Source: Microbacterium sp. 1.5R | GTDB taxonomy: Bacteria > Actinomycetota > Actinomycetes > Actinomycetales > Microbacteriaceae | Direction: 5' to 3' | DNA length: 64,000 nucleotides | Assembly (NCBI RefSeq): GCF_001889265.1 | Contig: NZ_CP018151.1 | Span: forward strand, 3,224,001-3,288,000 | Shown here: positions 53,983-63,985 of the stretch, piece by piece | How positions within the stretch are numbered: position 1 is the stretch's first letter | How the letters are laid out: each line of letters starts with the position of its first letter | Position numbers and translations under genes: made by a program | The notes under the pieces: model-generated | The model's input: only the letters and a program-made list of their open reading frames with translations | The model's database searches: none | What the model was told of the DNA's origin: nothing

Positions 53983-54786
53983 ATGAACGACACGATCGAC
54001 CGCCACTCCGCCGCGCCCATGTACGACCAGCTGCGTCAGCTGATCGTCGACGGCATCTCGCGAGACGGCCTGCAGCCCGGCGACCCGCTGCCCGGCGAGC
54101 ACCGCCTCTGCGAGCGGTACGGCATCTCGCGCACCGTGGTGCGCCAGGCGTTGGCCCAGCTCGAGCACGAGGGGCTCGTCGAACGCGTCAAGGGCAAGGG
54201 CACGTTCGTGTCGCGTCCCCGCACGAGCGAGAGCCTGGTGCACACGCTGATCGGCCTCTACGACGACGTCGAGCGCCGCGGCGGGCACGTGCACAGCGAC
54301 GTCCTGCGCCACGAGCAGACTCTCGCCGACGACGAGATCGCGGCGGCACTCGAGGTCGACCCTGGCGCACCGGTCGTGGTGCTCGACCGTCTGCGTCACG
54401 TCGACGGCGAACCCTGGTCGCTCTCGACCACCTGGATGCCGGATGCCGTCGGCGGAGTCACGCTCGGCGTCGACCTCTCGGAGCGGTCCCTGTACCGCCT
54501 GCTCGCCGATCACGACATCGTGGCGACCAGCGGCGTCCGCTCGGCCGAGGCCACCGTCGCGACCCACGAGCAGGCGCAGCATCTGGGGGTGAGCGCCGGC
54601 TCCGCCCTGCTGCGACTGCGCAGCGTGAGCCGTTCCTCCGACGGCACGCCGATCGAGTACTTCGTGGCGCACCACCGCGGCGACCGCTCGCGCTTCGAGT
54701 TCCAGCTGCAGCAGGAGCAGTCGCAGGCGTCGCTGCTGCACGTCGACGGCGACGGCAGCACCTCGCGCGCCGGCACCGTCCGCTAG
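53983..54786 (+). CDS. GntR/UTRA (HutC-type) regulator of the dispersed sugar regulon
   Basis: 267 residues: winged HTH ([41 protein letters not shown], about 35-75) and a UTRA effector domain (95-245) that in this family binds phosphosugars. Third gene after rbsK-rbsD. HutC-type proteins recognise short inverted repeats such as the ACYTGT-N4-ACARGT sites ahead of this operon, the ribose-type importer and the 34.5 kb operon, so I assign those sites to it. Assignment is by proximity, not proof. Confidence 0.88.
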   Translation: MNDTIDRHSAAPMYDQLRQLIVDGISRDGLQPGDPLPGEHRLCERYGISRTVVRQALAQLEHEGLVERVKGKGTFVSRPRTSESLVHTLIGLYDDVERRGGHVHSDVLRHEQTLADDEIAAALEVDPGAPVVVLDRLRHVDGEPWSLSTTWMPDAVGGVTLGVDLSERSLYRLLADHDIVATSGVRSAEATVATHEQAQHLGVSAGSALLRLRSVSRSSDGTPIEYFVAHHRGDRSRFEFQLQQEQSQASLLHVDGDGSTSRAGTVR

Positions 54787-54899
54787 CCGCATCCGCACGC
54801 GGCATCCACTCACAGGTGGGTCGGCCGAGCACGGGTCGCGGACTAGCCTGGAACGAGAGCACGCATCGCACGGGGCGATGCGATCGGGGGGAAGACACG

Positions 54900-55712
54900 A
54901 TGGTCGACGACGCGCATCCACCGGCATCCGACTCCGACCCGGTCATCCCTCCGCCGCCTGCCGCGGCGCCGGGACAGCTCGGATCCTCCGTCCCGCTGGC
55001 CCCGCCGCTGGGCGGGATGCCCGGGCCGCCCGCCCCGCCGCTGCCGCCGTACGCCTCTGCCCCCCAGCCGGGGCAGCATCCGCAGATGGCCGCGTACCCG
55101 CCGCCGCCCCCGGGGCAGCCGTCGCCTCCCTACGGCGCCGCATATGCTTCCCCGTCCGCGCCTCCTCCTCCGCGTTCAGGACGGACCGTCGGCATCGTCA
55201 TCGCAGCGGTCGCGGCGTTCGTGCTGATCGTCGTCGTGGGCATCGCGGTGGCCGTGAGCCTGCTGCTGAGCTCGCGCACCGAACCGGCGACCGCGCCTCC
55301 GGCCACGAGCGTCACGGAAGAGCCCGCAGCGCCTTCCGAGGCACCGCAGGGCGACCCGGACTCCGACGGCTCGGGCGACGCCGATGCCTCCGCCATCGCC
55401 GACGCGCTCCAGGCGAAGATCGACGAGTACAAACGCCTGCGCGACAGCGGCGCGCTCTGGCAGAGCATCCCCGACACCCAGTTCAACCGCACGGCCGTCT
55501 CCGCCTTCCTCTACTTCCTCACCGACATGAAGGTCGCCACCATCTGGGGTGTCGACGATGCGCAGGCGCAGGAGTACGAGGAGCGCATGACGATGCTCGA
55601 GGAGCGTCTGCTCGCCGAGCAGCCCCTCGGCGACGACATCCAGATCACCCTCGAGGACGAGGTCTTCACGTACGACGGCGAGACGGGCGAGGGCGGCTAC
55701 ACGCCCCGCTAG
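54900..55712 (+). CDS. Proline-rich single-pass membrane protein, function unknown
   Basis: 270 residues. Residues 1-100 are proline/glycine/alanine-rich and predicted disordered (cytoplasmic), one membrane helix lies at about 103-130 ([27 protein letters not shown]), and a linker leads to an acidic extracellular domain of about 100 residues ([41 protein letters not shown]). ATG at 54900 with GGGGGGAAG upstream. The layout is common in actinobacterial surface proteins; no catalytic motif seen. Confidence 0.85.
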   Translation: MVDDAHPPASDSDPVIPPPPAAAPGQLGSSVPLAPPLGGMPGPPAPPLPPYASAPQPGQHPQMAAYPPPPPGQPSPPYGAAYASPSAPPPPRSGRTVGIVIAAVAAFVLIVVVGIAVAVSLLLSSRTEPATAPPATSVTEEPAAPSEAPQGDPDSDGSGDADASAIADALQAKIDEYKRLRDSGALWQSIPDTQFNRTAVSAFLYFLTDMKVATIWGVDDAQAQEYEERMTMLEERLLAEQPLGDDIQITLEDEVFTYDGETGEGGYTPR

Positions 55713-55732
55713 AGGAGCGTTACGCTCGAAGC

Positions 55733-56791
55733 ATGAGCGACTGGACCAGCACCGCGATCGCCCTGCTGGAAGCCGACGCCAACCGCAGCGCCGACACCCA
55801 TCTGCACCTCTTCCCACTGCCACCCGAGTGGGGCATCGACCTGTACCTGAAAGACGAGTCGGTGCATCCGACCGGGTCGCTCAAGCACCGTCTCGCGCGC
55901 TCGCTGATCCTGTACGGACTCGTCAACGGACGCATCACCGAGGACTCCACTCTCGTCGAGTCGTCCAGCGGATCGACGGCCGTCTCCGAGGCGTACTTCG
56001 CGCGGATGCTGGGGCTGCCCTTCGTCACCGTCGTACCGCGCTCGACCAGCCAGGAGAAGATCGACCTCATCGAGTTCTACGGTGGACGCTGTCACTTCGT
56101 CGACCGCGCCGAGGACATGTCTCCTGAGGCTCAGCGCCTGGCCTCCGAATGCCATGGCCACTACCTCGACCAGTTCACGTTCGCCGAGCGGGCGACCGAC
56201 TGGCGCGGCAACAACAACATCGCCGAGAGCGTGTTCAGCCAGCTGTCGCAGGAACGCCACCCGATCCCCCGCTGGATCGTCGTGGGCGCAGGCACCGGCG
56301 GCACGAGCGCCACCTTCGGCCGGTACGTGAAGTACCGCCGCCACGAGACGCAGATCGCGGTCGTCGACCCCGAGGGTTCGGCGTTCTACGACGGATGGGC
56401 GGGCACCGTCGACGCTCCGGCCGGACGCCCCAGTCGCATCGAGGGCATCGGCCGCCCGCGCGTCGAGGCCTCGTTCGTGCCCAGTGTGATCGACGAGATG
56501 ATCCGCGTTCCCGACGCGGGGTCGATCGCCGCGATCCGGATGCTGCGCGAGCGCACCCTGCACTGGGCCGGAGGTTCGACCGGCACCAACCTGTACGGCG
56601 CATTCCAGCTGATCGCGCGCATGCGCGCGGCGGGCGAGACCGGCAGCATCGTCACGCTCATCTGCGACAGCGGCATCCGCTACGCCGGCACGTACTTCAA
56701 CGATGAGTGGGTCGCCGAGCAGGGCTGGGACCTCGACCCGCATCGCACGCGCCTCGATCACTTCCTCGAGACCGGGGTCTGGGTCGACTGA
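55733..56791 (+). CDS. PLP-dependent cysteine-synthase-family enzyme (Cds1-like)
   Basis: 352 residues, fold type II PLP enzyme. PLP lysine Lys51 in [11 protein letters not shown], substrate loop [13 protein letters not shown], phosphate loop [15 protein letters not shown]. Resembles the mycobacterial L-cysteine desulfhydrase Cds1 and other actinobacterial cysteine-synthase paralogues rather than CysK, which has TGxSIKDR. Probably breaks down or makes cysteine-type amino acids. Start 21 bases after the preceding stop. Confidence 0.85.
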   Translation: MSDWTSTAIALLEADANRSADTHLHLFPLPPEWGIDLYLKDESVHPTGSLKHRLARSLILYGLVNGRITEDSTLVESSSGSTAVSEAYFARMLGLPFVTVVPRSTSQEKIDLIEFYGGRCHFVDRAEDMSPEAQRLASECHGHYLDQFTFAERATDWRGNNNIAESVFSQLSQERHPIPRWIVVGAGTGGTSATFGRYVKYRRHETQIAVVDPEGSAFYDGWAGTVDAPAGRPSRIEGIGRPRVEASFVPSVIDEMIRVPDAGSIAAIRMLRERTLHWAGGSTGTNLYGAFQLIARMRAAGETGSIVTLICDSGIRYAGTYFNDEWVAEQGWDLDPHRTRLDHFLETGVWVD

Positions 56792-56805
56792 CCCTCGTTC
56801 CGCTT

Positions 56806-56887
56806 CCATGACTCCGGAGATCCGGGCAGGTCACCCGGGAGAACACGCTTCCTCGGGCTCGAGCGGCCACATTCTCCGGAGTCATGG
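56806..56887. repeat. 82-bp inverted-repeat element
   Basis: CCATGACTCCGGAGA (56806-56820) and its exact reverse complement (56873-56887) flank a 52-base centre. One arm also occurs alone at 34325-34339. Confidence 0.7.
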
Positions 56888-56925
56888 CACGTCGCGGGCC
56901 GAGGCGCTCCGGCTACGCTGGCCGC

Positions 56926-57441
56926 ATGACTACTCTCATCCTCACTGTCGCGGGTGCCGATCGCCCCGGACTCGTCGCAGCCGTCGCCGATGTCGTCGAT
57001 GCCCACGGCGGCAACTGGGAGAACAGCTCGCTGGCTGAGCTCGCGGGCACCTTCGCCGGAGTGATCGAGGTCTCGGTCGCCGCCGACCGTTCCGACGAGC
57101 TGCAGACGGCGCTCCGCGGACTTCAGGGACAGGGGCTCCTGACGCTCGCCGTCCTCACCGGAACGCCTGATGACGACGCGGAGGACGAGCAGCGACTCGA
57201 GATCCGAGTGCTGGGCAACGACCGATCCGGCATCGTCCGCGAGGTCTCGAGCGTGCTGAACGCGCACGAACTCAGCATCGAGGAGCTCGCGACCGAGACC
57301 CGGGATGCCGCGATGGCCGGCGGCCGTCTGTTCGAGGCCTCCGTGATCGCACGGGTTCCGTCGTCGGTCGACATCGATGCCCTGCGTCGCGACCTCGAGC
57401 GCATCGCCACGGAGATCCAGGTCGACATCACCCTCGCCTGA
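56926..57441 (+). CDS. Two-ACT-domain protein (GcvR-like)
   Basis: 171 residues, two tandem ACT domains: TLILTVAGADRPGLVAAVADVVDAHGGNW and RLEIRVLGNDRSGIVREVSSVLNAHEL. This is the GcvR/glycine-cleavage-regulator layout; such proteins bind amino acids and act through protein partners, with no DNA-binding domain here. The ATG at 56926 begins exactly at the first ACT strand; an upstream frame extension overlaps the repeat element and is unlikely. Confidence 0.85.
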   Translation: MTTLILTVAGADRPGLVAAVADVVDAHGGNWENSSLAELAGTFAGVIEVSVAADRSDELQTALRGLQGQGLLTLAVLTGTPDDDAEDEQRLEIRVLGNDRSGIVREVSSVLNAHELSIEELATETRDAAMAGGRLFEASVIARVPSSVDIDALRRDLERIATEIQVDITLA

Positions 57442-57561
57442 CCGCGGCGTCCCCTCCGCCCGATACGCACACAGCGCCCCGCACGGCCCCCGAGGCGACC
57501 GCACGCCCGTGCAGACCGAGGCGAACTGTGCAGACCGGGCGAGATGAGAGGGCGATCGTCG

Positions 57562-58278
57562 TCACTCAGGGCGATCGACGGACGACCCTTCGGCGCGCAT
57601 ATCCGTATCGGTGTACCGGCGCACCCAGTACTCGGTCTGAGCCACGTGGGCGGATGCCGCAGCCGACGCCGCGACCGGGTCCGCCGCAGCGAGTCCGCGG
57701 AGGATCGCCCGGTGCCCGGCATCCGAGTGGAGCTTGAGTTCGGCGGCGTCGCCGGCATCCGGGATCCGATAGGCCCGCGACCGAGAGCGCAGCACGTCGA
57801 TCAGGCTCGTGAGCGCGTCGTTGCCGGCGACCTCCGAGATCGTCATGTGGAAGGCGTGGTCGAGGCGGGAGTGGTCCTCGAAGTCGTCGCTCGCCTCGAT
57901 CTCATCGAGCACGCCGCTGAGCGTCTCGATCGTGGCGGCGTCGATGCGGGCCGCGGCGAGCGCAGCCGCGTGGGGCTCGAGCACCCTGCGAAGCTCCGTC
58001 AGTTCGAGCACCCCGGCCATGGGCAGGAGTCCGACCGTGAGAGAGAGGCTGCCGATCAGGTCGGCGGCGCGCAGCTCGCTGACGTAGCTGCCCGAGCCGT
58101 GCCGGGTCTCGAGCACACCGAGGGCGGCCAGCATGCGGATGGCTTCGCGCAGCGATCCGCGTGAGACGCCGAGCGTCTCGCACAGCTCACCCTCGCTCGG
58201 CAGACGGTCGCCGGGACGCAGCTCGCCGTCCGCGATCAGCGCACGCAGCCCGTGCAGCGCTGTGTCCAGTGCGCTCAT
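57562..58278 (-). CDS. GntR/FCD (FadR-type) regulator
   Basis: 238 residues. Winged HTH (RLPSEGELCETLGVSRGSLREAIRMLAALGVLETRHGSGSYV, about 26-66) and FCD domain (DHSRLDHAFHMTISEVAGNDALTSLIDVLRSR). The ATG at 58278 is six bases from AGGAGG; an ATG at 58284 touches that site and is unlikely. Divergent from the aminotransferase-ABC operon and its likely regulator. Confidence 0.88.
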   Translation of the reverse strand: MSALDTALHGLRALIADGELRPGDRLPSEGELCETLGVSRGSLREAIRMLAALGVLETRHGSGSYVSELRAADLIGSLSLTVGLLPMAGVLELTELRRVLEPHAAALAAARIDAATIETLSGVLDEIEASDDFEDHSRLDHAFHMTISEVAGNDALTSLIDVLRSRSRAYRIPDAGDAAELKLHSDAGHRAILRGLAAADPVAASAAASAHVAQTEYWVRRYTDTDMRAEGSSVDRPE

Positions 58279-58342
58279 CGTCATCCTCCTGACACCGCCC
58301 GATCCCCTTGCTGAGTCTGTCGGACGCAGACCCTTCGTCAAA

Positions 58343-58419
58343 TTCGTATGACAACTATGTTTCATCCTCGCCTTTTCGTAGCCATTTCGAAAGCCGTGTG
58401 GCAAAGTTGTGCAACAACT
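58343..58419. promoter_or_regulatory. Candidate FCD operators of the aminotransferase operon
   Basis: AGTTGT-GCA-ACAACT (58405-58419) is a perfect inverted repeat just upstream of the aminotransferase start, and TTCGTATGACAAC (58343-58355) upstream resembles FadR-family half sites. Confidence 0.6.
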
Positions 58420-58443
58420 CCCCCACTGCACCGACGAGGACCG

Positions 58444-59679
58444 ATGCCCGCACCACTCTTCCCCGCACCGCTCACGCTGAACTCCGGCATCCGAGCCCGT
58501 GATGCGTGGCCGCTCGATCCCGACGTGATCCACCTGAACCACGGCTCGTTCGGCGCGGTTCCCACGGCCGTCGTCGAGCAGCAGGATGCCCTGCGACGTC
58601 GTGCCGACCTCAGCCCGGTCGAGTGGTTCCCTCGCATCGCCGAACGGGTGCGCGACGCTCGCGAGCGCACGGCTCCGTTCCTCGGCGCCCATGCCGAAGA
58701 CAGCGTCTTCGTCCCGAACGCCTCCGCCGCCGCCACCGTCGTCTACAACGCCCTGCACCTCGAGCGCGGCGACGAGATCCTCGTCACCGACCAGGGCTAC
58801 GGAGCGATCACCATGGGCGCGCAGCGCCTGGCCCGCCGCTTCGGAGCATCCGTCCGCGCCGTCGAGCTGCCGCTGCTCGCCTCCGACGACGAGGTCGTGC
58901 AGCGCTTCGCCGACGCACTCACTCCGGCCACCCGCCTGATCGTGGTCGACCAGATCACCTCGCCGACCGCGCGGATGCTGCCGACCCGGCGCATCGCCGA
59001 GCTCGCGGCGGAACGGGGCATCCGCACCCTCGTCGACGGCGCCCATGCTCCCGGTCTCGTCGCCGATGCCGCCGCGGTCGCCGGCGGCGACTGGTGGTTC
59101 GGCAACCTGCACAAGTGGCCCTGCGCCCCGCGCGGTTCCGCCCTGCTCGTCACGAACGCCCCCGACCGCGACGACCTGTGGCCGCTCATCGACTCGTGGG
59201 CGGCGAACGAGCCCTACCCCGAGCGCTTCGACACCCAGGGCACGATCGACGCGACGACCTACCTCGCCACCCCGGCATCGATCGAGTTCATCGAGTCCGA
59301 GTTCGGGTGGCACAACGCCCGCCAGGCGATGGCCCAGATGGCGGATGCCGGGGCCGAGATCATCGCCGAGGGTCTGCGCCCCTACGGCGACGAAGACCCC
59401 CTCACTCCGTTGCCCTCGCCCGTGCCGCCGATGCGACTCGTGCGACTGCCGCTCGGACTCGGCTCGACCCGCGAAGAGGCCGATGCCCTGCGCATGGACC
59501 TGCTCGACGAGACCGGCGTCGAGACCGCGTTCACCAGCTTCCGCGGCGTCGGCTACTTCCGCCTGTCGGCGCACCTCTACACGGAGGCGTCCGACTTCGA
59601 GGCCTTCGTCGAGCGCTGCATCCCGCAGATCCTCCGCCGCGCCGGCATCCGCACCGCCGACTCCATCATCGTCTCCTGA
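58444..59679 (+). CDS. Class V aminotransferase (isopenicillin N epimerase-like)
   Basis: 411 residues, fold type I PLP enzyme. IHLNHGSFGAVP near the start, Asp198 (LVDGAHAPG) and the PLP Lys224 (NLHKWPCAPRGS). Family members racemise, desulfurate or transaminate. GACGAGGA precedes the ATG at 58444; a 32-codon extension would cross the operator. It heads an operon with a sugar-type ABC importer, an unusual pairing that suggests an amino sugar or sugar-linked amino acid as nutrient (inference). Confidence 0.85.
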   Translation: MPAPLFPAPLTLNSGIRARDAWPLDPDVIHLNHGSFGAVPTAVVEQQDALRRRADLSPVEWFPRIAERVRDARERTAPFLGAHAEDSVFVPNASAAATVVYNALHLERGDEILVTDQGYGAITMGAQRLARRFGASVRAVELPLLASDDEVVQRFADALTPATRLIVVDQITSPTARMLPTRRIAELAAERGIRTLVDGAHAPGLVADAAAVAGGDWWFGNLHKWPCAPRGSALLVTNAPDRDDLWPLIDSWAANEPYPERFDTQGTIDATTYLATPASIEFIESEFGWHNARQAMAQMADAGAEIIAEGLRPYGDEDPLTPLPSPVPPMRLVRLPLGLGSTREEADALRMDLLDETGVETAFTSFRGVGYFRLSAHLYTEASDFEAFVERCIPQILRRAGIRTADSIIVS

Positions 59680-59739
59680 CCCGACCCACCCCTCCACCCA
59701 CCACCCGACCCACCACCATCACCAACTGAGAGGCACCTC

Positions 59740-61053
59740 GTGAAGAAGAACAGAATCTTGACGACCGCCGCGGGAATCGGCACCGTCGCCGCACTCGCGC
59801 TCACCGGCTGTTCCGCAGGCAGCGGCGAGTCCGCCGACGGCACCGTCACCCTGCAGATGGTCGAGAGCCTGACCAATCCTGCCCGCACCGACCTGCTGCG
59901 CGGACTCCTCGACGACTTCGAGAAGGAGAACCCCGACATCAAGGTCAAGCTCGTCTCGCCGCCCACCGAGCAGGCCGACGCGAAGATCCAGCAGATGCTG
60001 CAGTCGGGCAAGGGCGTCGACGTACTCGAGGTCCGCGACATCACCGTCGGACCGTTCGCGAACAACGGCTGGCTGCACGACATCTCGGCCGACCTCGAGA
60101 AGTGGGACGGCTGGGATGCCCTCACCGACAACGCGCAGTCGGCGTCCGTGGCCGCAGACGGCAAGAGCTACTTCGTGCCGTACGGCTTCTACGGCCTGTC
60201 GCTCTTCTATCGCACCGACCTCGTCGAGGAGGCGGGCTTCGACGGCCCGCCGCACAGCTGGAAGGATCTGCTCGAGCAGGCCAGCGCCATCCAGGACCCC
60301 GCGAACAACATCTACGGCTACGCGTTCCGCGGTGGCCAGAACGCGAACAGCAATGTGGTCGCGGCTATCGAGGCCTACACGATCGACGGCCTCGACGTCG
60401 ATGACGCCTTCCTGATGGAGGACGGGTCGACGATCTTCGCCGCTCCCGAGGCGCAGGAAGCCGTCGACGACTACTTCGACCTCTTCAAGGAGGCGTCGCC
60501 GCCGTCCGCCGTGTCGTGGGGCTACCCCGAGATGGTCGCCGGTTTCACCAACGGCACCACGGCGTTCCTGCTGCAGGACCCCGAGGTCATCGCGACCGTG
60601 CAGGACTCCTCTCTGACCGAGGATCAGTGGGACACCGCCCCGCTGCTCGTCGGCCCGTCGGGCAAGGCCGCGCAACCGCTGGCCGTCGCCGGCTGGGGCG
60701 TCGCGGAGAACAGCGAGCACCAGGATGCTGCGGTCAAGCTCGTCGAGTTCCTCTCGTCGGCCGAGCCGGCCACCGAGTTCGCGCAGGCCAACAGCCTCGT
60801 GCCGATCATCTCCGAGGCCGCCGATGACGAGTTTTACTCCTCGGGCCCGTGGACGAGCTATGTCACGATGACCGAGGACCCCGAGACCTACGTCAACGTC
60901 AAGCAGCCTCGCGGCGTCAGCTGGTGGACCGAGTGGATCCAGAAGTCCGACCAGGACGTGCAGAACGTGCTGCTCGGCAACATGTCGACCACCGAGCTGC
61001 TCGAGTCGTGGGACACCTTCTGGACCGAGAAGTACGCTGCGGAAAAGGGCTGA
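59740..61053 (+). CDS. ABC transporter substrate-binding lipoprotein (family 1)
   Basis: 437 residues. Signal peptide 1-23 with lipobox LTGC and lipidated Cys24. Contains MVESLTNPARTDLLRGLLDDFEKENPDIKV and other family 1 sugar-binding features. GTG start with GAGAGG ahead, 60 bases after the aminotransferase gene. Substrate unknown. Confidence 0.92.
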   Translation: MKKNRILTTAAGIGTVAALALTGCSAGSGESADGTVTLQMVESLTNPARTDLLRGLLDDFEKENPDIKVKLVSPPTEQADAKIQQMLQSGKGVDVLEVRDITVGPFANNGWLHDISADLEKWDGWDALTDNAQSASVAADGKSYFVPYGFYGLSLFYRTDLVEEAGFDGPPHSWKDLLEQASAIQDPANNIYGYAFRGGQNANSNVVAAIEAYTIDGLDVDDAFLMEDGSTIFAAPEAQEAVDDYFDLFKEASPPSAVSWGYPEMVAGFTNGTTAFLLQDPEVIATVQDSSLTEDQWDTAPLLVGPSGKAAQPLAVAGWGVAENSEHQDAAVKLVEFLSSAEPATEFAQANSLVPIISEAADDEFYSSGPWTSYVTMTEDPETYVNVKQPRGVSWWTEWIQKSDQDVQNVLLGNMSTTELLESWDTFWTEKYAAEKG

Positions 61054-61056
61054 TCC

Positions 61057-62007
61057 GTGACCCGGACCACTCTCGAAGGGGGCTCCGTCGGCACCGCCGG
61101 CGGGGCCTCCCCGGCATCCCGCCGGCGCCGCCCCTTCCGTGGCCGCCACGCGCTGACGCTGCTGGCCTTCATGGCCCCGGCGATCGTGTTCGTGTGCTGG
61201 TTCACCTACTGGCCGATGCTGCAGGGCGCACGCATGGCCTTCCACGACTGGAACCTGTGGGATCTCACCTCCACCCCGTGGGTGGGTTTCGACAACTTCG
61301 TCACCGTCTTCCAGGACCCTGCCTTCCCGATCGTCGCCTGGAACTCCGTCCTGTGGGTCGTCGGCTCGCTCGTGCCTCAGCTCGTGATCGGCTTCCTGAT
61401 CGCGCTCGCCCTGCGCAAGCGCTTCCGCTTCCGCGGCCTCTACCAGGCGCTCGTGTTCTTCCCGTGGGCCGTCTCGGGCTTCCTGATCGGGATGCTGTTC
61501 CGCTGGATGTTCAACGCCGAGTTCGGCGTCGTGAACGACCTGCTCATGAAGGCCGGCCTGATCGACGCCCCGCTGCCCTGGCTGGCGGATCCGAAGCTCG
61601 CGATGTTCGCGGTCATCGTCGCCAACATCTGGTACGGCGTGACCTTCTTCGCGATCATGATCCTCGCGGCTCTGCAGTCCGTGCCCGATGAGATGCTCGA
61701 GGCCGCGAGCCTCGACGGCGCAGGCAAGGTGCGTCAGCTGTTCTCGATCATCATCCCGTACATCTCGATGACGCTGCTGCTGACGATCCTGCTGCGCATC
61801 ATCTGGATCTTCAACTTCCCCGACATCATCTACGCGATGACCAACGGCGGGCCGGCGAACCAGACCCACATCATCACGACGTGGATGATCAACTACACGC
61901 AGCAGGGCAACTACGGCATCGCGAGCGCCATCGGACTCATCGTCGTCGCGTTCCTGTTCGTGTTCTGCGCGTTCTACCTCATGGCGATGCGGAGGGTCCA
62001 GCGATGA
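61057..62007 (+). CDS. ABC transporter permease (MalF type)
   Basis: 316 residues, six membrane segments after a basic 25-residue N-terminal tail, EAA loop EMLEAASLDGAGKVRQLFSI. GTG start three bases after the preceding stop codon. Works with the next gene. Confidence 0.92.
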   Translation: MTRTTLEGGSVGTAGGASPASRRRRPFRGRHALTLLAFMAPAIVFVCWFTYWPMLQGARMAFHDWNLWDLTSTPWVGFDNFVTVFQDPAFPIVAWNSVLWVVGSLVPQLVIGFLIALALRKRFRFRGLYQALVFFPWAVSGFLIGMLFRWMFNAEFGVVNDLLMKAGLIDAPLPWLADPKLAMFAVIVANIWYGVTFFAIMILAALQSVPDEMLEAASLDGAGKVRQLFSIIIPYISMTLLLTILLRIIWIFNFPDIIYAMTNGGPANQTHIITTWMINYTQQGNYGIASAIGLIVVAFLFVFCAFYLMAMRRVQR

Positions 62008-62909
62008 CCGTCACCGGAACCACGGTCACCGAGACCCGGCGTCTCACCGTCCCCGACATCGCGAAGGCACCGCGTCCGAAGCGCAAGGTCTCGCTCGGCG
62101 GCGTCGTGCGCGTCGTCGGTCTCGCCCTCTGGCTCGTCATCACGCTCTTCCCGCTGTACTGGATCGCGCTGACGTCGTTCAAGTCGCCGGGAACGATCAA
62201 CTCCTTCCCGATCGAGTACTGGCCCAGCGAGCCGTCGCTCGACAACTACGTGAGCCTGTTCGAGCAGAGCTCGTTCGGGGTCTTCCTCGGCAACTCGGCT
62301 CTGGTGGCGACGATCGCGGGTGCGGTCGCGACGCTCATCGCTCTGCTCAGCGCCTATGTGATCGCGCGCTTCGAGTTCCGCGGCAAGGGGACGGTGCTGG
62401 TGGCGTTCCTGCTCACGCAGATGATCCCCGCGTTCATCGCGCTGGGCCCGCTGTACTCGATGATGACCGACCTGGGCCTCGTCGACACCAAGCCCGGCCT
62501 GATCCTCGTGTACATCGCGGTCTGCATCCCGTTCTCCACGGTCATGCTGCGCGGTTTCTTCGAGAACGTGCCGGACGCGCTCGAAGAGGCGGCGATGATC
62601 GACGGATGCTCGCGCTTCGGCGCGCTGTTCCGGGTGCTCGTGCCGGTGATGACCCCGGGCATCATCGCGGCCTTCATCTTCAACTTCGTCAACTGCTGGA
62701 ACGAGCTGTTCCTGTCGGTCGTGCTGATGAACACCGACGAGAACCGCACCGTGCCGTCGGCGCTGAACGGGTTCATCTCGACGTTCAACATCGACTGGGG
62801 CTCGATGAGCGCCGCAGCCGTGCTGACGATCCTGCCGACCATGGTGATGTTCGCACTCGCGAGCCGCTGGATCGTGCAGGGCCTGACCGCCGGCGCCGTC
62901 AAGGAGTAG
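62004..62909 (+). CDS. ABC transporter permease (MalG type)
   Basis: 301 residues, six membrane segments, EAA loop DALEEAAMIDGCSRFGALFRV. Overlaps the preceding stop (ATGA). End of the operon; a strong hairpin follows. Confidence 0.92.
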   Translation: MTVTGTTVTETRRLTVPDIAKAPRPKRKVSLGGVVRVVGLALWLVITLFPLYWIALTSFKSPGTINSFPIEYWPSEPSLDNYVSLFEQSSFGVFLGNSALVATIAGAVATLIALLSAYVIARFEFRGKGTVLVAFLLTQMIPAFIALGPLYSMMTDLGLVDTKPGLILVYIAVCIPFSTVMLRGFFENVPDALEEAAMIDGCSRFGALFRVLVPVMTPGIIAAFIFNFVNCWNELFLSVVLMNTDENRTVPSALNGFISTFNIDWGSMSAAAVLTILPTMVMFALASRWIVQGLTAGAVKE

Positions 62910-62921
62910 GCGCATCCGGAT

Positions 62922-62964
62922 ATGACGAAGGCCGCCGCCCCTCAGGGACGGCGGCCTTCGTCAT
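62922..62964. terminator. Bidirectional terminator, 16-bp perfect stem
   Basis: ATGACGAAGGCCGCCG pairs with CGGCGGCCTTCGTCAT across an 11-base loop, between the permease and the convergent aldo/keto reductase gene. Confidence 0.85.
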
Positions 62965-62971
62965 GCATCCG

Positions 62972-63985
62972 TCAGACCAGGCGGGCCTTCGGCGACACCG
63001 AGTACGTGGCCTCTGCATCGCGGTTGACCGTGTCGCCCAGTGCGGTGTCGATCGCCGCGAGCGTGTCGGCGTCGAGCGTCACGCCCGAGGCCTTGACCGT
63101 CTCGGCGAGCTGCTCGGGGCGCGAGGCTCCGACGAGAGCTGCGGCGACGTTCGGGTTCTGCAGCACCCAGGCGATCGCGAGCTGCGGCATCGACAGGCCG
63201 GCCTGCTCGGCGATCGGCTTGAGCTTCTGCACGGCGGTGAGGATGTCGTCCTGCAGGAACCCCTTGATGAAGTCGGAGCCGCTGTGCGGATCCGTCGCGC
63301 GGGAGCCCTCCGGAACCGGCTGACCCGGCAGGTACTTGCCCGACAGCACGCCCTGCGCCATCGGCGACCAGACGATCTGCGAGATGCCGAGCTCCTCTGA
63401 TGCGGGCACGACCTTGCCCTCGATCACACGGTGCAGCATCGAGTACTGCGGCTGGTTCGAGATCAGCTGCACGCCGAGCTGCTTCGCGAGGGCGTGCCCC
63501 TCGCGCAGCTGCTCGGCCGTCCACTCCGAGACGCCGATGTAGAGGGCCTTGCCCTGGCGGACGACGTCGGCGAACGCCTGGAACGTCTCCTCCAGCGGGG
63601 TCTCGTAGTCGAAGCGGTGCGCCTGGTACAGGTCGACGTAGTCGGTGCCGAGGCGCGTCAGCGAGCCGTTGATCGATTCGAGGATGTGCTTGCGGCTCAG
63701 CCCGGTGTCGTTCGGTCCCTTGGGGCCGGTCGGGAAGTAGACCTTCGTGAAGATCTCGAGACCCTCGCGGCGCTGACCCTCGAGCGCCTTGCCGAGCACG
63801 ACCTCTGCCGCGGTGTTCGCGTAGGTGTCTGCGGTGTCGAATGTGGTGATGCCGACGTCGAGCGCCGCGTGCACCGTCTTGACGGCGGCGTCGTCGCCGA
63901 CCTGCGAAGCGTGCGTGACCCAGTTGCCGTAGGTGATCTCAGAGACCTTGAGACCGCTGTTGCCGAGATAGCGATAGTTGACCAT
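62972..63985 (-). CDS. Aldo/keto reductase (Kv-beta/YghZ-like)
   Basis: 337 residues. Tetrad Asp50, Tyr55, Lys81 and His123; ITTFDTADTYANTAAEVVLGKAL and IGVSEWTAEQL match the potassium-channel beta-subunit-like AKR group, often general aldehyde reductases. Complete: the ATG lies 16 bases inside the window end. No operon partner visible. Confidence 0.9.
   Translation of the reverse strand: MVNYRYLGNSGLKVSEITYGNWVTHASQVGDDAAVKTVHAALDVGITTFDTADTYANTAAEVVLGKALEGQRREGLEIFTKVYFPTGPKGPNDTGLSRKHILESINGSLTRLGTDYVDLYQAHRFDYETPLEETFQAFADVVRQGKALYIGVSEWTAEQLREGHALAKQLGVQLISNQPQYSMLHRVIEGKVVPASEELGISQIVWSPMAQGVLSGKYLPGQPVPEGSRATDPHSGSDFIKGFLQDDILTAVQKLKPIAEQAGLSMPQLAIAWVLQNPNVAAALVGASRPEQLAETVKASGVTLDADTLAAIDTALGDTVNRDAEATYSVSPKARLV

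Noticed and set aside
57450..57545. Short direct repeat GTGCAGACCG in the gap before the FCD gene
   Set aside because: Two short imperfect copies without symmetry or conserved context.
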